Shown here: piece by piece, positions 1 to 8,333 of the stretch
Layout of the letters: each line of letters opens with the position of its first letter
Numbering within the stretch: the first letter of the stretch is position 1
Origin: Gammaproteobacteria bacterium
Lineage (GTDB): Bacteria; Pseudomonadota; Gammaproteobacteria; Eutrophobiales; Eutrophobiaceae
Reading direction: 5' to 3'
Assembly (NCBI GenBank): GCA_018676275.1
Contig: JABHFC010000090.1
Span: forward strand, 1-11,487
Length of the DNA stretch: 11,487 nucleotides
Program-made: the position numbers and the translations under genes
Notes under the pieces: model-generated
The model's input: only the letters and a program-made list of their open reading frames with translations
Database searches by the model: none
What the model was told of the DNA's origin: nothing

Positions 1-3000
1 CAAGCAACTGCAATTGAGCCAAAGGCTGTGCCGCTGGCGATAGTTGGTATCGGCTGTCTGTTTCCAAAAGCTAATAATGTTGATCGTTACTGGACAAATA
101 TTCGTGATGGTGTTGATGCCATAAGCGAGATCCCTACTACGCACTGGAATCCTGAAGAATATTTTAATGAAGATAAAAGTGCGCCCGATATGACTTATGC
201 ACGTCGCGGTGGCTTTATCGATCCTGTTGATTTTGATCCCTTACTTTATGGCTTAAGCCCGAACAATATTGAAGCGACAGATACCACACAATTGCTGGGC
301 ATGGCGGTTGCACGCCAGGCTTTGCTCGACGCCGGTTACGCTACCGCTAAAGACAGCGATGATGGCAGGCAATTTGATCGAGATCGCACCAGTGTCATTC
401 TTGGTGTCACCGGCACACTGGAACTGGTTATTCCTTTGGGCGCGCGACTGGGGCACCCAATTTGGCGCAAGGCCCTGGCCGATGCAGGTGTTGATAAAGA
501 CACTGCTGAAGACATTGTTCAGCGCATAGCAGATGGCTATGTGCCCTGGCAGGAAAACTCATTTCCAGGATTACTCGGTAACGTGGCTGCAGGACGTATT
601 GCAAACCGCTTCGATCTGGGTGGTACAAATTGCGTTGTTGATGCTGCCTGCGCAAGTTCTTTGAGTGCCGTACACATGGCGGCGATGGAACTATATGCCG
701 GGCGATCGGACATGGCGATCACGGGTGGTTTCGATACCTTCAATGACATATTCATGTACATGTGTTTTAGCAAAACGCCAGCCTTATCACCTACCGGCAA
801 TAGTAAACCTTTTGATCTGAATGGAGACGGCACTATCCTCGGTGAAGGTCTGGGTGCTGTTATTTTGAAAAGACTGGATGATGCGAAGCGCGATGGCGAT
901 CAGATATACGCAGTTCTAAAAGGTATCGGTTCATCCAGTGACGGTAAAGGAAATGCGATTTATGCGCCGAACGCAAAAGGTCAGGTCAAGGCCTTAAATG
1001 ACGCATATGACCAGGCAGGTGTGACGCCACGCAGCATTGAATTGCTGGAAGCGCATGGAACCGGAACCAAGGTTGGCGATGCTGTCGAGGCGACAGCGCT
1101 GTCAGAAGTTTATCGGGAAGATCAGCAGGAAGGTAGCTGGTGTGCCATTGGTTCAGTCAAGTCCATGATTGGTCATACCAAGGCTGCAGCAGGTATTGCC
1201 GGGATGATCAAAGTTGCAATGGCGCTGAATCATAAAGTTTTACCACCGACGATTAAGGTTGAGCAACCACTGGAGATGTTGAAGCCTGGTTCTGCTCCCG
1301 TTTATGTTAATGCCAATAAGCGTCCATGGATTTCCAAAACTGATCACCCACGCCGTGCCGCACTAAGTGCTTTTGGTTTCGGCGGCAGTAATTTTCATTG
1401 CGTGCTGGAAGAAGTAGAACAGGCGAAAGCGGAAATAGAATGGGAAGGTAAAGTGATCCTGTTTTCTTTTAGCGCTGATTCTGTAGATGAACTGAAAACT
1501 ACGCTTGCAGAAATTGATCACAAACAGGACTGGCTCGATTTAAGGGCAGAGGCATCTCGTTCCCTGAAGACATTTGATGTCAGCCGAAATTTCCGTTTAA
1601 TGCTGGTGGTGACGGAACAAACACAGCTTGAAAAAATGCTTGGCACAGCCCGGACGATGCTGGATCAGGGCGGGGACAAGACCTTCTGGAGCACCCCCGA
1701 CGGTGTATATTTCGGCAGCGGAGAGCAGACAGGCAAATTGGCTATGCTGTTTCCCGGACAGGGATCGCAGTATACAAATATGTTGCTGGATCTGGCCTGC
1801 CAGTTTCCACAAATGCAGGCCGCTTTGGTAGAAGCCGAGTCAGAGTTTTCTTCGCGACATTCAGGTCAAAGCCTGAATGATCTGATCTACCCGATAGAAC
1901 CATTTTCGGATGAAGCACGAAGGCAAAATGAAGAAGAGTTACGTGCTACACAGCACGCACAACCCGCTATTGGTGCTGTCAGTATTGGTGCAGCAAAAAT
2001 TCTGCAAGACTTTGGTGTCAAAGCAGACGTGACCGCCGGACATAGCTTTGGTGAATTAAGTGCGCTGAGTGCAGCCGGAGTGATTGATGAAATCGATTTA
2101 CATAAGCTGGCAATTAAACGTGGCGAGTTGATGCAAGCAAAGGCAGGTGATCAGGGTTCGATGCTGGCGGTGTCGGCTTCCGCGGCAGTGGTGCATGAAT
2201 TCCTTGAAGGTGAGCCGCTTGATCTAATCATCGCAAATAATAACGGACCAGCACAGGTTGTATTGTCCGGTGCGACCGATCAAATTGATTTGGCACTTAC
2301 GCGTTTGAAAGAGCGCGGAGTTGCGGTGAAGAAATTACCAGTATCAGCAGCTTTTCACAGTATTTATGTGGCTGATGCAGAAAAGCCTCTGGCTGAATTT
2401 TTACAGTCAATATCTTTCAATCAGAGTGACACCAGCGTCTATGCGAATACGACATCTAAGGCCTATCCTCCGGAGTCTGAAAAATGCAAAGCAATATTAG
2501 CCGGGCAACTGGCCAAACCAGTCGAGTTTGTTGCGCAAATTGAAAACATGTTCACTGACGGCATCGATACTTTCATCGAAGTAGGTCCGGGTAAAACATT
2601 ATCCGCCCTGGTTAGCTCCATTCTTGGTGAGAAAAAACATCACGCTATTGCCCTTGATGCATCAAAAGGTAAGCGTGATGGCGAGTATGATCTTGCCTGT
2701 TTGCTGGCACAGATAAGTGTGCTCGGCCATGCGCTGGAAATTGGAAAATGGGACGCAGGTTATCTTGACAATTATGTTGCAGAATCAGACAAACCTGAAT
2801 CCTTAATGACCATCAGTCTTAGTGGCGCGAACTATGTGAAACCTCGGCCTCAGCGCGAAGTCAGCGCGACCAAACCAGTAATGAAAATCGCCACTTCCTC
2901 ATCAGCTCCGACTGTAGGTGGAGTCAAGCCGGAAGCAGTCGAAACATCAGCACAGTCAGCCATACCTGCTTCTCAGGCTGGCGATGTAATGCGAATTACC

Positions 3001-6000
3001 CAGCAGAGTATACTCGCACTGCAAAAGATGCAGGAACAAACTGCACAATTGCATAAACAATATTTACTCGGTCAGCAAGCCTCGCAACAAACAATTCAGG
3101 AGTTGATCCAGCAACAAAGAGCAATGTTGACAGGAGGCGCAGTTACGCCGACAAGCATGCCGCAAGTTGCCAGCGCAGTGGAAACACCTGTTTCTGTAAC
3201 AGTAGCTGATGTCCCAGTTGTCAAGCCAGTGATGGAAGCTATAAAGACAGCGGTAGCAGATGCGACAGAAACTCGAGTCTCGAGCAATGAAGTAGCGAGT
3301 ACGAATAAAGGTTTTGATTACGAGGCTTTATTACTCGAAGTTGTGGCTGACAAAACAGGTTACCCGGTTGATATGTTAAGTATGGATATGAGCCTTGACA
3401 CTGATCTTGGTATTGATTCCATCAAACGCGTTGAGATTCTCTCGGCTTTGCAGGAAAAACTTCCTGGCGTTTCGACTATACAACCGGAAGATCTTGGTAC
3501 CTTCCAGATGTTGAAACACATTGTCGAATTTCTGGCAAAAGACGCTCCCATTGAAAGTGTCTCAGATGTATCAGTACAAGCAAACCCGGCTGTCGTGGAT
3601 ACCAGGTTGCAGGAAGTCCTGTTAGAAGTGGTAGCCGATAAGACCGGCTACCCCGCTGATATGCTGAACCTTGATATGAACATGGATACCGATCTGGGTA
3701 TCGATTCCATCAAGCGTGTTGAAATATTGTCGGCCTTTCAGGAGCAAATGCCTGAGGCGCCCACGGTTAACCCGGAAGACCTGGCCAGCTTGCAAACGCT
3801 ACAGCAGATAGTCGATTTCATGCAATCCAGTATGCCTGCCGGGGAAATGCCAGCGACAGCAGTCGTTGCGATAGCAGACACACGATTTGAGGAAGTACTG
3901 CTGACAGTGGTAGCCGATAAGACTGGTTATCCAGCCGACATGCTGAACCTCGATATGAACATGGATACTGATCTCGGTATCGATTCGATTAAACGTGTTG
4001 AAATATTGTCCGCCTTTCAGGATGAGATGCCTGAGGCACCCACAGTAAACCCGGAAGATTTGGCCAGTTTGCAGACCTTAGGCCAGATTGTTGAATTCAT
4101 GCAGGGACAAACTGAATCAGCACCAGTAGTGACAAGCACTACTGTAGAAGCAGCCGTTACGGGCACACCCGTCGCTAAACTGCAGGAGGTTTTACTTGAA
4201 GTCGTAGCGGATAAAACCGGTTACCCGGTAGACATGCTGAATCTCGATATGAATATGGATACCGATCTGGGTATCGATTCTATTAAACGAGTAGAAATAT
4301 TGTCTGCCTTTCAGGAACAGATGCCCGAGGCACCCACGGTAAACCCAGAAGACCTTGCCAACCTGCAAACATTGCAGCAGATAGTTGATCACATGGCCTT
4401 CGGTATTGATGCTCCGGCAGAGACTGTTGTCGTCAAAGAACCGGAAGTAAGCCAGCTTCAAAATAATATTTATCGTAGTGTTATTGAAGCTGTTGCACTG
4501 ACAACAACGGCACGTAAGCCGGTAGATCTTGCTGAGGGTTCATTGGTACTGGTCAGTAACGATGGCAGTGATCTGGCAGAAAAAATATGTACAGCATTAG
4601 AGAAACGTAAACTTCACGCGAAAATTATTTCTCTTGATGAAGTACCTGATGTTGATGCAGCAGGCCTTATATTGCTTGCACCAGCGAACGCAGACAACAG
4701 TTTTCTCCTGTCGGCATTTCAACTGCTCCAACGCGCGAGTGCATCATTAAAGAAAGCAGAAAGTAAGGGTAGCGCATTACTGGCAGGCGTAACCCGTCTG
4801 GGTGGTAACTTTGGTTTTGAACATTTATCCGGCGCCAACCCTGTCTCAGGTGGACTGGCAGGTTTAATTAAAACCGCCGACAAGGAATGGCCTGATATAC
4901 ATTGCAAGGCTATAGATATTGCCGCCAACAGAAGCAGTGTGAAACTCGCCAGTACTATCGTTGAAGAGGTTTTAAACCAGGGGCCGCTGGAGACAGGTAT
5001 AAAAGATGAAAGTCTTTACCAACTGGCTTTAACAACAAACCTGGTCGTCGATAAAAAACCATCGCCCGACTTATTTGATACAGGTGATGTCGTTATTATC
5101 ACTGGTGGCGCTCGTGGTGTGACTGCGGAAGTAGCAGTGGCAATGGCTGATAATTTCCATACTAATTTACTATTAGTTGGTCGTAGTCCATTACCTGATC
5201 AAGAAGCAGAATGGTTGCAGGGCTTGCAGGAAGAAGCTGCGATTAAGAAGGCAATTATAGAGCATAGCGAAGGCGACAAGCCATCCCTGGCTAAAGTGGA
5301 AGAATCATACAAACAGATTCTTGCCAGCCGAGAGATTAGGAATAACATTTCGCGGATGCAGGAAAGTGGTGTCCAGGTTTCATATCAATCTATCGATATA
5401 AGGGATAGAGACGCGGTTACCGAGCTTGTAAAAAATGCTCGCAAAGAGTTTGGCAATGTTGCCGGGATTATCCATGGTGCAGGCGTGCTTGCCGATAAGT
5501 TGATCGAGGACAAGACCGAGGAACAATTCCAGCAAGTTTATTCAACCAAGATAGATGGCATACAGAACCTTCTTCTTGCATGTGAAAAGGATAAGCTGAA
5601 AACAATAGTTATGTTTTCTTCCTCAACTGCCCGGCTGGGAAGGAAAGGTCAGGTTGATTACGCCATGGCTAATGAGGTATTGAACAAGATCGCGCAACAA
5701 CAGCAGCTTAACCGCCCGGATTGTCGTGTGCTTAGTGTTAACTGGGGTCCCTGGGATGGCGGCATGGTCACGCCACAATTAAAGAAACTGTTTGAAAGTG
5801 AAGGTGTGGGCGTTATTCCACTGCAGGCAGGCGCTGATTTCCTTGTCCAGGAGATTAGTAGTGAGGGCCCAGTCGAGGTGATGTTATTGGGTTCCGAAAT
5901 GCAGTTCGAAAATGCTTCCGGAGAACAAGATTCTGTCTTGAATGAATCCTTGCATTTCGTTAGTGAACTGCAGCTGAGTATCAATGATTACCCGGTGCTT

Positions 6001-6801
6001 GAGTCTCATATAATGAATGGCAAAGCAGTATTACCAGCTGCACTTATCGCTGAGTGGCTTGCCCACGGGGCGATGCATAATCATCCGGGACTTGCCTTTA
6101 TAGGTTTCAATGATTTCAGAGTATTAAAAGGCGTTGTACTGGATGCAGATGAAAAAGTTGATCTGCAGATCATGGCTGGACAGACGGTCATAAAGGCAAA
6201 CGAAGATCTTGTTATAGTTGAATTACGCAGTGGAACAACATTACATGCCCGCGCCGTGGTTGTGCTGGGAACAGACTATGCAGAGCCGGGTCAGACTGTA
6301 AGCGCAAAGATTACAGGTGCTTATCCATTCAACAACAAGGAATACTATGAAAACGCACAGTTGTTTCATGGGCCTGCATTACAATGCGTAGAGTCCATTA
6401 GTGCATGCTCTGCGAATGGTATAAGCGGTAAAGTAATGAGCGCACCTTCACCCTCAGAATGGATGTCACAGCCGATGCGTTCTTCCTGGCTGGCTGATCC
6501 GATGATTCTGGACGCGAGTTTTCAGATGATGATCCTCTGGAGTTTTCAGCATTCAGACTCAGCTTCATTACCAACCAGAATTTCTGCCTATCGCCAGTTC
6601 CAACGCAAGTTTCCGAAAGAAGGTATAAATCTGGATATATCCTTAACAAATATCAGCAAACATGCTGCGACAGCAACAATTGAAATATTCGACAAACAAA
6701 AGAAATTACTGGCGCGCATTGAAGGCTATGAGTGTGTTATCGATGCTTCTCTAAATGAAGCTTTCAAACGCAATACAATAGAAATTTCGGCAAAAGCCTG
6801 A
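1..6801 (+). CDS. PfaA/HglE-type iterative polyketide / PUFA-like synthase, KS-AT-ACPx4-KR-DH (5' partial)
   Basis: Large cytosolic iterative synthase that would build a long acyl or polyketide chain from malonyl units on its own ACPs. Residues are numbered from the GTG at 28. KS: Cys208 (DAACASS), His343 (EAHGTGT), His383 (IGHTK). AT: GQGSQ near 577, Ser673 in GHSFG, Arg698, His777 in AAFHS, which suggests malonyl. A Gln-rich, possibly coiled linker spans about 987-1035. Four ACPs carry pantetheine serines 1131, 1227, 1320 and 1418. A structural KR half lies at about 1490-1680. The catalytic KR has GGARG at 1693-1697 and Lys1841, Ser1865, Tyr1878, Asn1882. The C-terminal PS-DH has His1994 (HxxxGxxxxP) and Asp2162 (DxxxQ). 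Order and sequence match PfaA of omega-3 synthases and secondary-lipid synthases, and also HglE. PfaA is often longer with more ACPs. The frame is open from base 1 (QATAIEPKAV before PLAIVG), and the AAGG before GTG 28 is too close for a ribosome site, so the start is probably upstream. The product chain is unknown. Confidence 0.93.
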   Translation, partial: QATAIEPKAVPLAIVGIGCLFPKANNVDRYWTNIRDGVDAISEIPTTHWNPEEYFNEDKSAPDMTYARRGGFIDPVDFDPLLYGLSPNNIEATDTTQLLGMAVARQALLDAGYATAKDSDDGRQFDRDRTSVILGVTGTLELVIPLGARLGHPIWRKALADAGVDKDTAEDIVQRIADGYVPWQENSFPGLLGNVAAGRIANRFDLGGTNCVVDAACASSLSAVHMAAMELYAGRSDMAITGGFDTFNDIFMYMCFSKTPALSPTGNSKPFDLNGDGTILGEGLGAVILKRLDDAKRDGDQIYAVLKGIGSSSDGKGNAIYAPNAKGQVKALNDAYDQAGVTPRSIELLEAHGTGTKVGDAVEATALSEVYREDQQEGSWCAIGSVKSMIGHTKAAAGIAGMIKVAMALNHKVLPPTIKVEQPLEMLKPGSAPVYVNANKRPWISKTDHPRRAALSAFGFGGSNFHCVLEEVEQAKAEIEWEGKVILFSFSADSVDELKTTLAEIDHKQDWLDLRAEASRSLKTFDVSRNFRLMLVVTEQTQLEKMLGTARTMLDQGGDKTFWSTPDGVYFGSGEQTGKLAMLFPGQGSQYTNMLLDLACQFPQMQAALVEAESEFSSRHSGQSLNDLIYPIEPFSDEARRQNEEELRATQHAQPAIGAVSIGAAKILQDFGVKADVTAGHSFGELSALSAAGVIDEIDLHKLAIKRGELMQAKAGDQGSMLAVSASAAVVHEFLEGEPLDLIIANNNGPAQVVLSGATDQIDLALTRLKERGVAVKKLPVSAAFHSIYVADAEKPLAEFLQSISFNQSDTSVYANTTSKAYPPESEKCKAILAGQLAKPVEFVAQIENMFTDGIDTFIEVGPGKTLSALVSSILGEKKHHAIALDASKGKRDGEYDLACLLAQISVLGHALEIGKWDAGYLDNYVAESDKPESLMTISLSGANYVKPRPQREVSATKPVMKIATSSSAPTVGGVKPEAVETSAQSAIPASQAGDVMRITQQSILALQKMQEQTAQLHKQYLLGQQASQQTIQELIQQQRAMLTGGAVTPTSMPQVASAVETPVSVTVADVPVVKPVMEAIKTAVADATETRVSSNEVASTNKGFDYEALLLEVVADKTGYPVDMLSMDMSLDTDLGIDSIKRVEILSALQEKLPGVSTIQPEDLGTFQMLKHIVEFLAKDAPIESVSDVSVQANPAVVDTRLQEVLLEVVADKTGYPADMLNLDMNMDTDLGIDSIKRVEILSAFQEQMPEAPTVNPEDLASLQTLQQIVDFMQSSMPAGEMPATAVVAIADTRFEEVLLTVVADKTGYPADMLNLDMNMDTDLGIDSIKRVEILSAFQDEMPEAPTVNPEDLASLQTLGQIVEFMQGQTESAPVVTSTTVEAAVTGTPVAKLQEVLLEVVADKTGYPVDMLNLDMNMDTDLGIDSIKRVEILSAFQEQMPEAPTVNPEDLANLQTLQQIVDHMAFGIDAPAETVVVKEPEVSQLQNNIYRSVIEAVALTTTARKPVDLAEGSLVLVSNDGSDLAEKICTALEKRKLHAKIISLDEVPDVDAAGLILLAPANADNSFLLSAFQLLQRASASLKKAESKGSALLAGVTRLGGNFGFEHLSGANPVSGGLAGLIKTADKEWPDIHCKAIDIAANRSSVKLASTIVEEVLNQGPLETGIKDESLYQLALTTNLVVDKKPSPDLFDTGDVVIITGGARGVTAEVAVAMADNFHTNLLLVGRSPLPDQEAEWLQGLQEEAAIKKAIIEHSEGDKPSLAKVEESYKQILASREIRNNISRMQESGVQVSYQSIDIRDRDAVTELVKNARKEFGNVAGIIHGAGVLADKLIEDKTEEQFQQVYSTKIDGIQNLLLACEKDKLKTIVMFSSSTARLGRKGQVDYAMANEVLNKIAQQQQLNRPDCRVLSVNWGPWDGGMVTPQLKKLFESEGVGVIPLQAGADFLVQEISSEGPVEVMLLGSEMQFENASGEQDSVLNESLHFVSELQLSINDYPVLESHIMNGKAVLPAALIAEWLAHGAMHNHPGLAFIGFNDFRVLKGVVLDADEKVDLQIMAGQTVIKANEDLVIVELRSGTTLHARAVVVLGTDYAEPGQTVSAKITGAYPFNNKEYYENAQLFHGPALQCVESISACSANGISGKVMSAPSPSEWMSQPMRSSWLADPMILDASFQMMILWSFQHSDSASLPTRISAYRQFQRKFPKEGINLDISLTNISKHAATATIEIFDKQKKLLARIEGYECVIDASLNEAFKRNTIEISAKA
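3313..4398 (+). repeat. Tandem array of four ACP domains inside the synthase
   Basis: Four phosphopantetheine-binding domains of about 74 residues lie at nt 3313-3540, 3604-3825, 3883-4104 and 4177-4398, joined by Ala/Pro/Thr/Val-rich linkers. Each has LGIDSIKRVEILSA, with the serine as the attachment site; serine-to-serine spacings are 96, 93 and 98 residues. ACPs 2, 3 and 4 are almost identical in protein. Over the 120 bases from 3661 compared with those from 3940 I count about 14 differences, nearly all at third positions. ACP1 is clearly diverged (LSMDMSLD, QEKLPGVSTIQ). In PUFA synthases such ACPs are known to work in parallel and their number raises product yield; that role is inferred here. 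Confidence 0.92.
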
Positions 6802-6813
6802 TTAGACAATTAA

Positions 6814-7281
6814 GTGCAACTGAGTATTCTTGAACTGAAAGTACCACCTGTCGTACAGCTTCTGTTGCTTTTTGTTCTTATGTGGTTTCTTTCAATTAGC
6901 ATTCCCGTGTTTTCTTTTGTTATTCCCGCTAATTGGCAATTGTCGTTAACATTTACTTGTCTTGGTCTGGCATTATCAATCAGTGGTGTCATAACTTTTC
7001 GACTGGCCAGTACAACTGTAGATCCACGGTGTCCTGAAGAAGTATCAACTATAGTAAAATCAGGCGTATATAAATGGAGCAGGAACCCGATGTACCTGGG
7101 ATTTTTATCAATTTTACTTGGCTGGGCCTTATATCTGGCTAATGTTTCTGCATTTATCTGTTTGCCCTTATTCGTCCTGTATATGAATCGTTTTCAGATT
7201 CAACCGGAAGAGAAAGCCATGAGCACAAGGTTCGGAGATGAATATCTCCTGTATATGAATTCGGTACGTAGATGGATATGA
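6814..7281 (+). CDS. ICMT/PEMT-family integral membrane methyltransferase
   Basis: Predicted SAM-dependent methyltransferase of the inner membrane, 155 residues, resembling the isoprenylcysteine carboxyl methyltransferase / phospholipid methyltransferase superfamily (COG2020-like). Hydrophobic segments lie at about 12-37, 43-64, 94-108 and 110-126. The family cofactor signature is visible as GVYKWSRNPMY at 84-94, and the second half of the site as PEE at 131-133 followed by FGDEY and the terminal VRRW. It starts at GTG only 12 bases after the synthase stop, with a weak ribosome site, so co-transcription with the synthase is likely. Bacterial members are broadly distributed and mostly unassigned. 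Bacillus subtilis BpsB, of this family, methylates alkylpyrones made by a neighbouring type III synthase, so methylation of the upstream synthase's product is a reasonable but unproven role. Bacteria have no prenylated-protein pathway to justify the classic ICMT name. Confidence 0.82.
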   Translation: MQLSILELKVPPVVQLLLLFVLMWFLSISIPVFSFVIPANWQLSLTFTCLGLALSISGVITFRLASTTVDPRCPEEVSTIVKSGVYKWSRNPMYLGFLSILLGWALYLANVSAFICLPLFVLYMNRFQIQPEEKAMSTRFGDEYLLYMNSVRRWI

Positions 7282-7297
7282 AGATTTAGAGGTGCTT

Positions 7298-7321
7298 TTA
7301 TCCATATAATATTATGGATAA
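7298..7321. promoter_or_regulatory. 9-bp perfect inverted repeat containing TATAAT, upstream of the Rid-family gene
   Basis: Two perfect arms, TTATCCATA at 7298-7306 and TATGGATAA at 7313-7321, flank a 6-base spacer. A consensus -10 hexamer, TATAAT, sits at 7305-7310 across the left arm and spacer. I find no convincing -35 at the right distance (best guess AGATTT at 7282-7287). Position and symmetry fit an operator over a promoter for the gene at 7386, with a leader of about 69 bases. It could instead be a weak AT-rich hairpin ending the synthase operon, but no U-run follows it. Confidence 0.4.
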
Positions 7322-7346
7322 TCAAGATATTTGGGATAAGTATCGG

Positions 7347-7364
7347 TGAGAGAGTTGTCTCTCA
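7347..7364 (+). promoter_or_regulatory. Leader hairpin 22 bases before the Rid-family start
   Basis: TGAGAGA and TCTCTCA form a perfect 7-bp stem closing a GTTG tetraloop. It would lie in the 5' untranslated leader and ends 11 bases before the ribosome site AGGA at 7376-7379. No U-tract follows, so it is not a standard intrinsic terminator. An mRNA-stabilising or translation-modulating leader structure is possible; a protein-binding dyad is the alternative. Confidence 0.35.
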
Positions 7365-7385
7365 ATAACCATCACAGGAATCAGT

Positions 7386-7772
7386 ATGAAACGTAAACAT
7401 ATATCCAGTGGTTCTGAGTTTGAATCTAAAATCGGATACTCCCGTGCAATAGTTGACGGAGACTATGTATTCGTTTCGGGTACGACAGGTTTTGACTATA
7501 AAACCATGTCGATCTCCGATAAGGCTGTAGAACAAGCTGAACAATGTTTTAAAAATATTGAGGAAGCGCTTGTTGAGGCCGGCAGTAGCCTTAATGATGT
7601 CGTTAGAGTTCACTATATATTTCCAGATAAGCGGGATTTTGAGCCATGCTGGCCGGTGTTTAAAAAATATCTGGGCAATGCGAGTCCGGCTGCAACCATG
7701 TTTGTTGCAGGTCTTCTGGATGAGAAAATGAAACTGGAAATTGAAGTTACAGCACGAGTCAGTAATAAATAG
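7386..7772 (+). CDS. Rid-family (YjgF/YER057c/UK114) protein lacking the canonical Arg
   Basis: Small cytosolic trimer-forming family protein of 128 residues, the normal family length. Visible family features are the N-terminal YSRAIVDGDYVFVSGTTG (18-35), the helix AEQCFKNIEEALVEAGSSLNDV (51-72), and the C-terminal SPAATMFVAGL plus KLEIEVTARV. RidA enzymes deaminate reactive enamine/imine intermediates such as 2-aminoacrylate and need an Arg in the P-A-R motif to bind the substrate carboxylate. Here that position is Ala103 (PAAT), as in Rid subgroups not known to have deaminase activity, so RidA itself is not claimed. The ATG has ribosome site AGGA six bases upstream. It is the first of a run of small same-strand genes. 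Confidence 0.88.
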   Translation: MKRKHISSGSEFESKIGYSRAIVDGDYVFVSGTTGFDYKTMSISDKAVEQAEQCFKNIEEALVEAGSSLNDVVRVHYIFPDKRDFEPCWPVFKKYLGNASPAATMFVAGLLDEKMKLEIEVTARVSNK

Positions 7773-7811
7773 TTAAAGAAAAGTAGAAGGTTTGTTGAAA
7801 AATAATTATCC

Positions 7812-7818
7812 AGGAGGT
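7812..7818 (+). promoter_or_regulatory. Consensus Shine-Dalgarno fixing a TTG start
   Basis: AGGAGGT lies seven bases before the TTG at 7826. It is the strongest ribosome site seen in the window. The next in-frame ATG (7882) would fall inside the first membrane helix, so this site supports TTG as the true start of the DUF2938 gene. Confidence 0.8.
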
Positions 7819-7825
7819 CTGGACT

Positions 7826-8329
7826 TTGAGTGAGGGAGTAGAACTGGTTTTACGGGCGAGCCTGATTGGAATTGGAGCAACGATGGTAATGGACTTTTGG
7901 GCTCTGGTTTTGAAATATGTTTTTAAAACCCCATCGTTAAATTGGGGAATGGTTGGGCGCTGGTTAGGACATTTATCGAAGGGAACTCTTAATCACACAA
8001 ATATTAGCGAAGCATCGCCAGTCCGTGCTGAAGTTTCTATCGGCTGGATAGCGCATTATTTTGTCGGAATAGTCTTTGCAGCTCTACTGATCGGAATTAT
8101 CGGGCTGGAGTGGGCAAGGCAGCCGACCTTTCTTCCGGCTATTATTTTCGGACTCCTTACCGTTGTATTTCCCTTTTTCATCATGCAGCCAGGTATGGGT
8201 GCCGGAATTGCGGCCTCGAAAACGCCTAATCCAGCGTTGGCTCGAAAGCGTAGTGTTATTACTCACACAGTCTTCGGAATTGGATTGTATTGTTCAGCAG
8301 AACTCACAGCTTTGTTAATCGGGGTGTAA
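7826..8329 (+). CDS. DUF2938 family integral membrane protein
   Basis: Inner-membrane protein of 167 residues whose biochemical role is unknown. Four hydrophobic segments lie at about 6-33, 72-94, 100-121 and 143-165. Features I recognise from the DUF2938 family are MVMDFWALVLK near the N-terminus, NWGMVGRWLGHL at 39-50 and QPGMGAGIAASKTPNP at 121-136, a conserved loop after the third helix. Translation begins at a rare TTG behind a consensus ribosome site. The stop is followed after four bases by the ATG of the SRPBCC gene, which implies translational coupling. No enzyme motif is visible; the conserved charged and Gly-rich loop could line a binding site, but this is a guess. Confidence 0.83.
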   Translation: MSEGVELVLRASLIGIGATMVMDFWALVLKYVFKTPSLNWGMVGRWLGHLSKGTLNHTNISEASPVRAEVSIGWIAHYFVGIVFAALLIGIIGLEWARQPTFLPAIIFGLLTVVFPFFIMQPGMGAGIAASKTPNPALARKRSVITHTVFGIGLYCSAELTALLIGV

Positions 8330-8333
8330 ATTA

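Noticed and set aside
28..30. GTG at 28 as the real start of the synthase
   Set aside because: The frame is open to base 1, and AAGG only two bases before it is too close to serve as a ribosome site; family members also have residues before this point.
3360..4461. Minus-strand open frames across the ACP array (3360-3551 and 4192-4461)
   Set aside because: They are antisense to strongly constrained ACP codons, recur because the DNA repeats, have no ribosome site and resemble no family.
5658..5984. 108-residue minus-strand frame opposite the KR domain
   Set aside because: Antisense shadow of the KR catalytic region; Cys- and Ser-rich composition typical of a reversed frame and no family resemblance.
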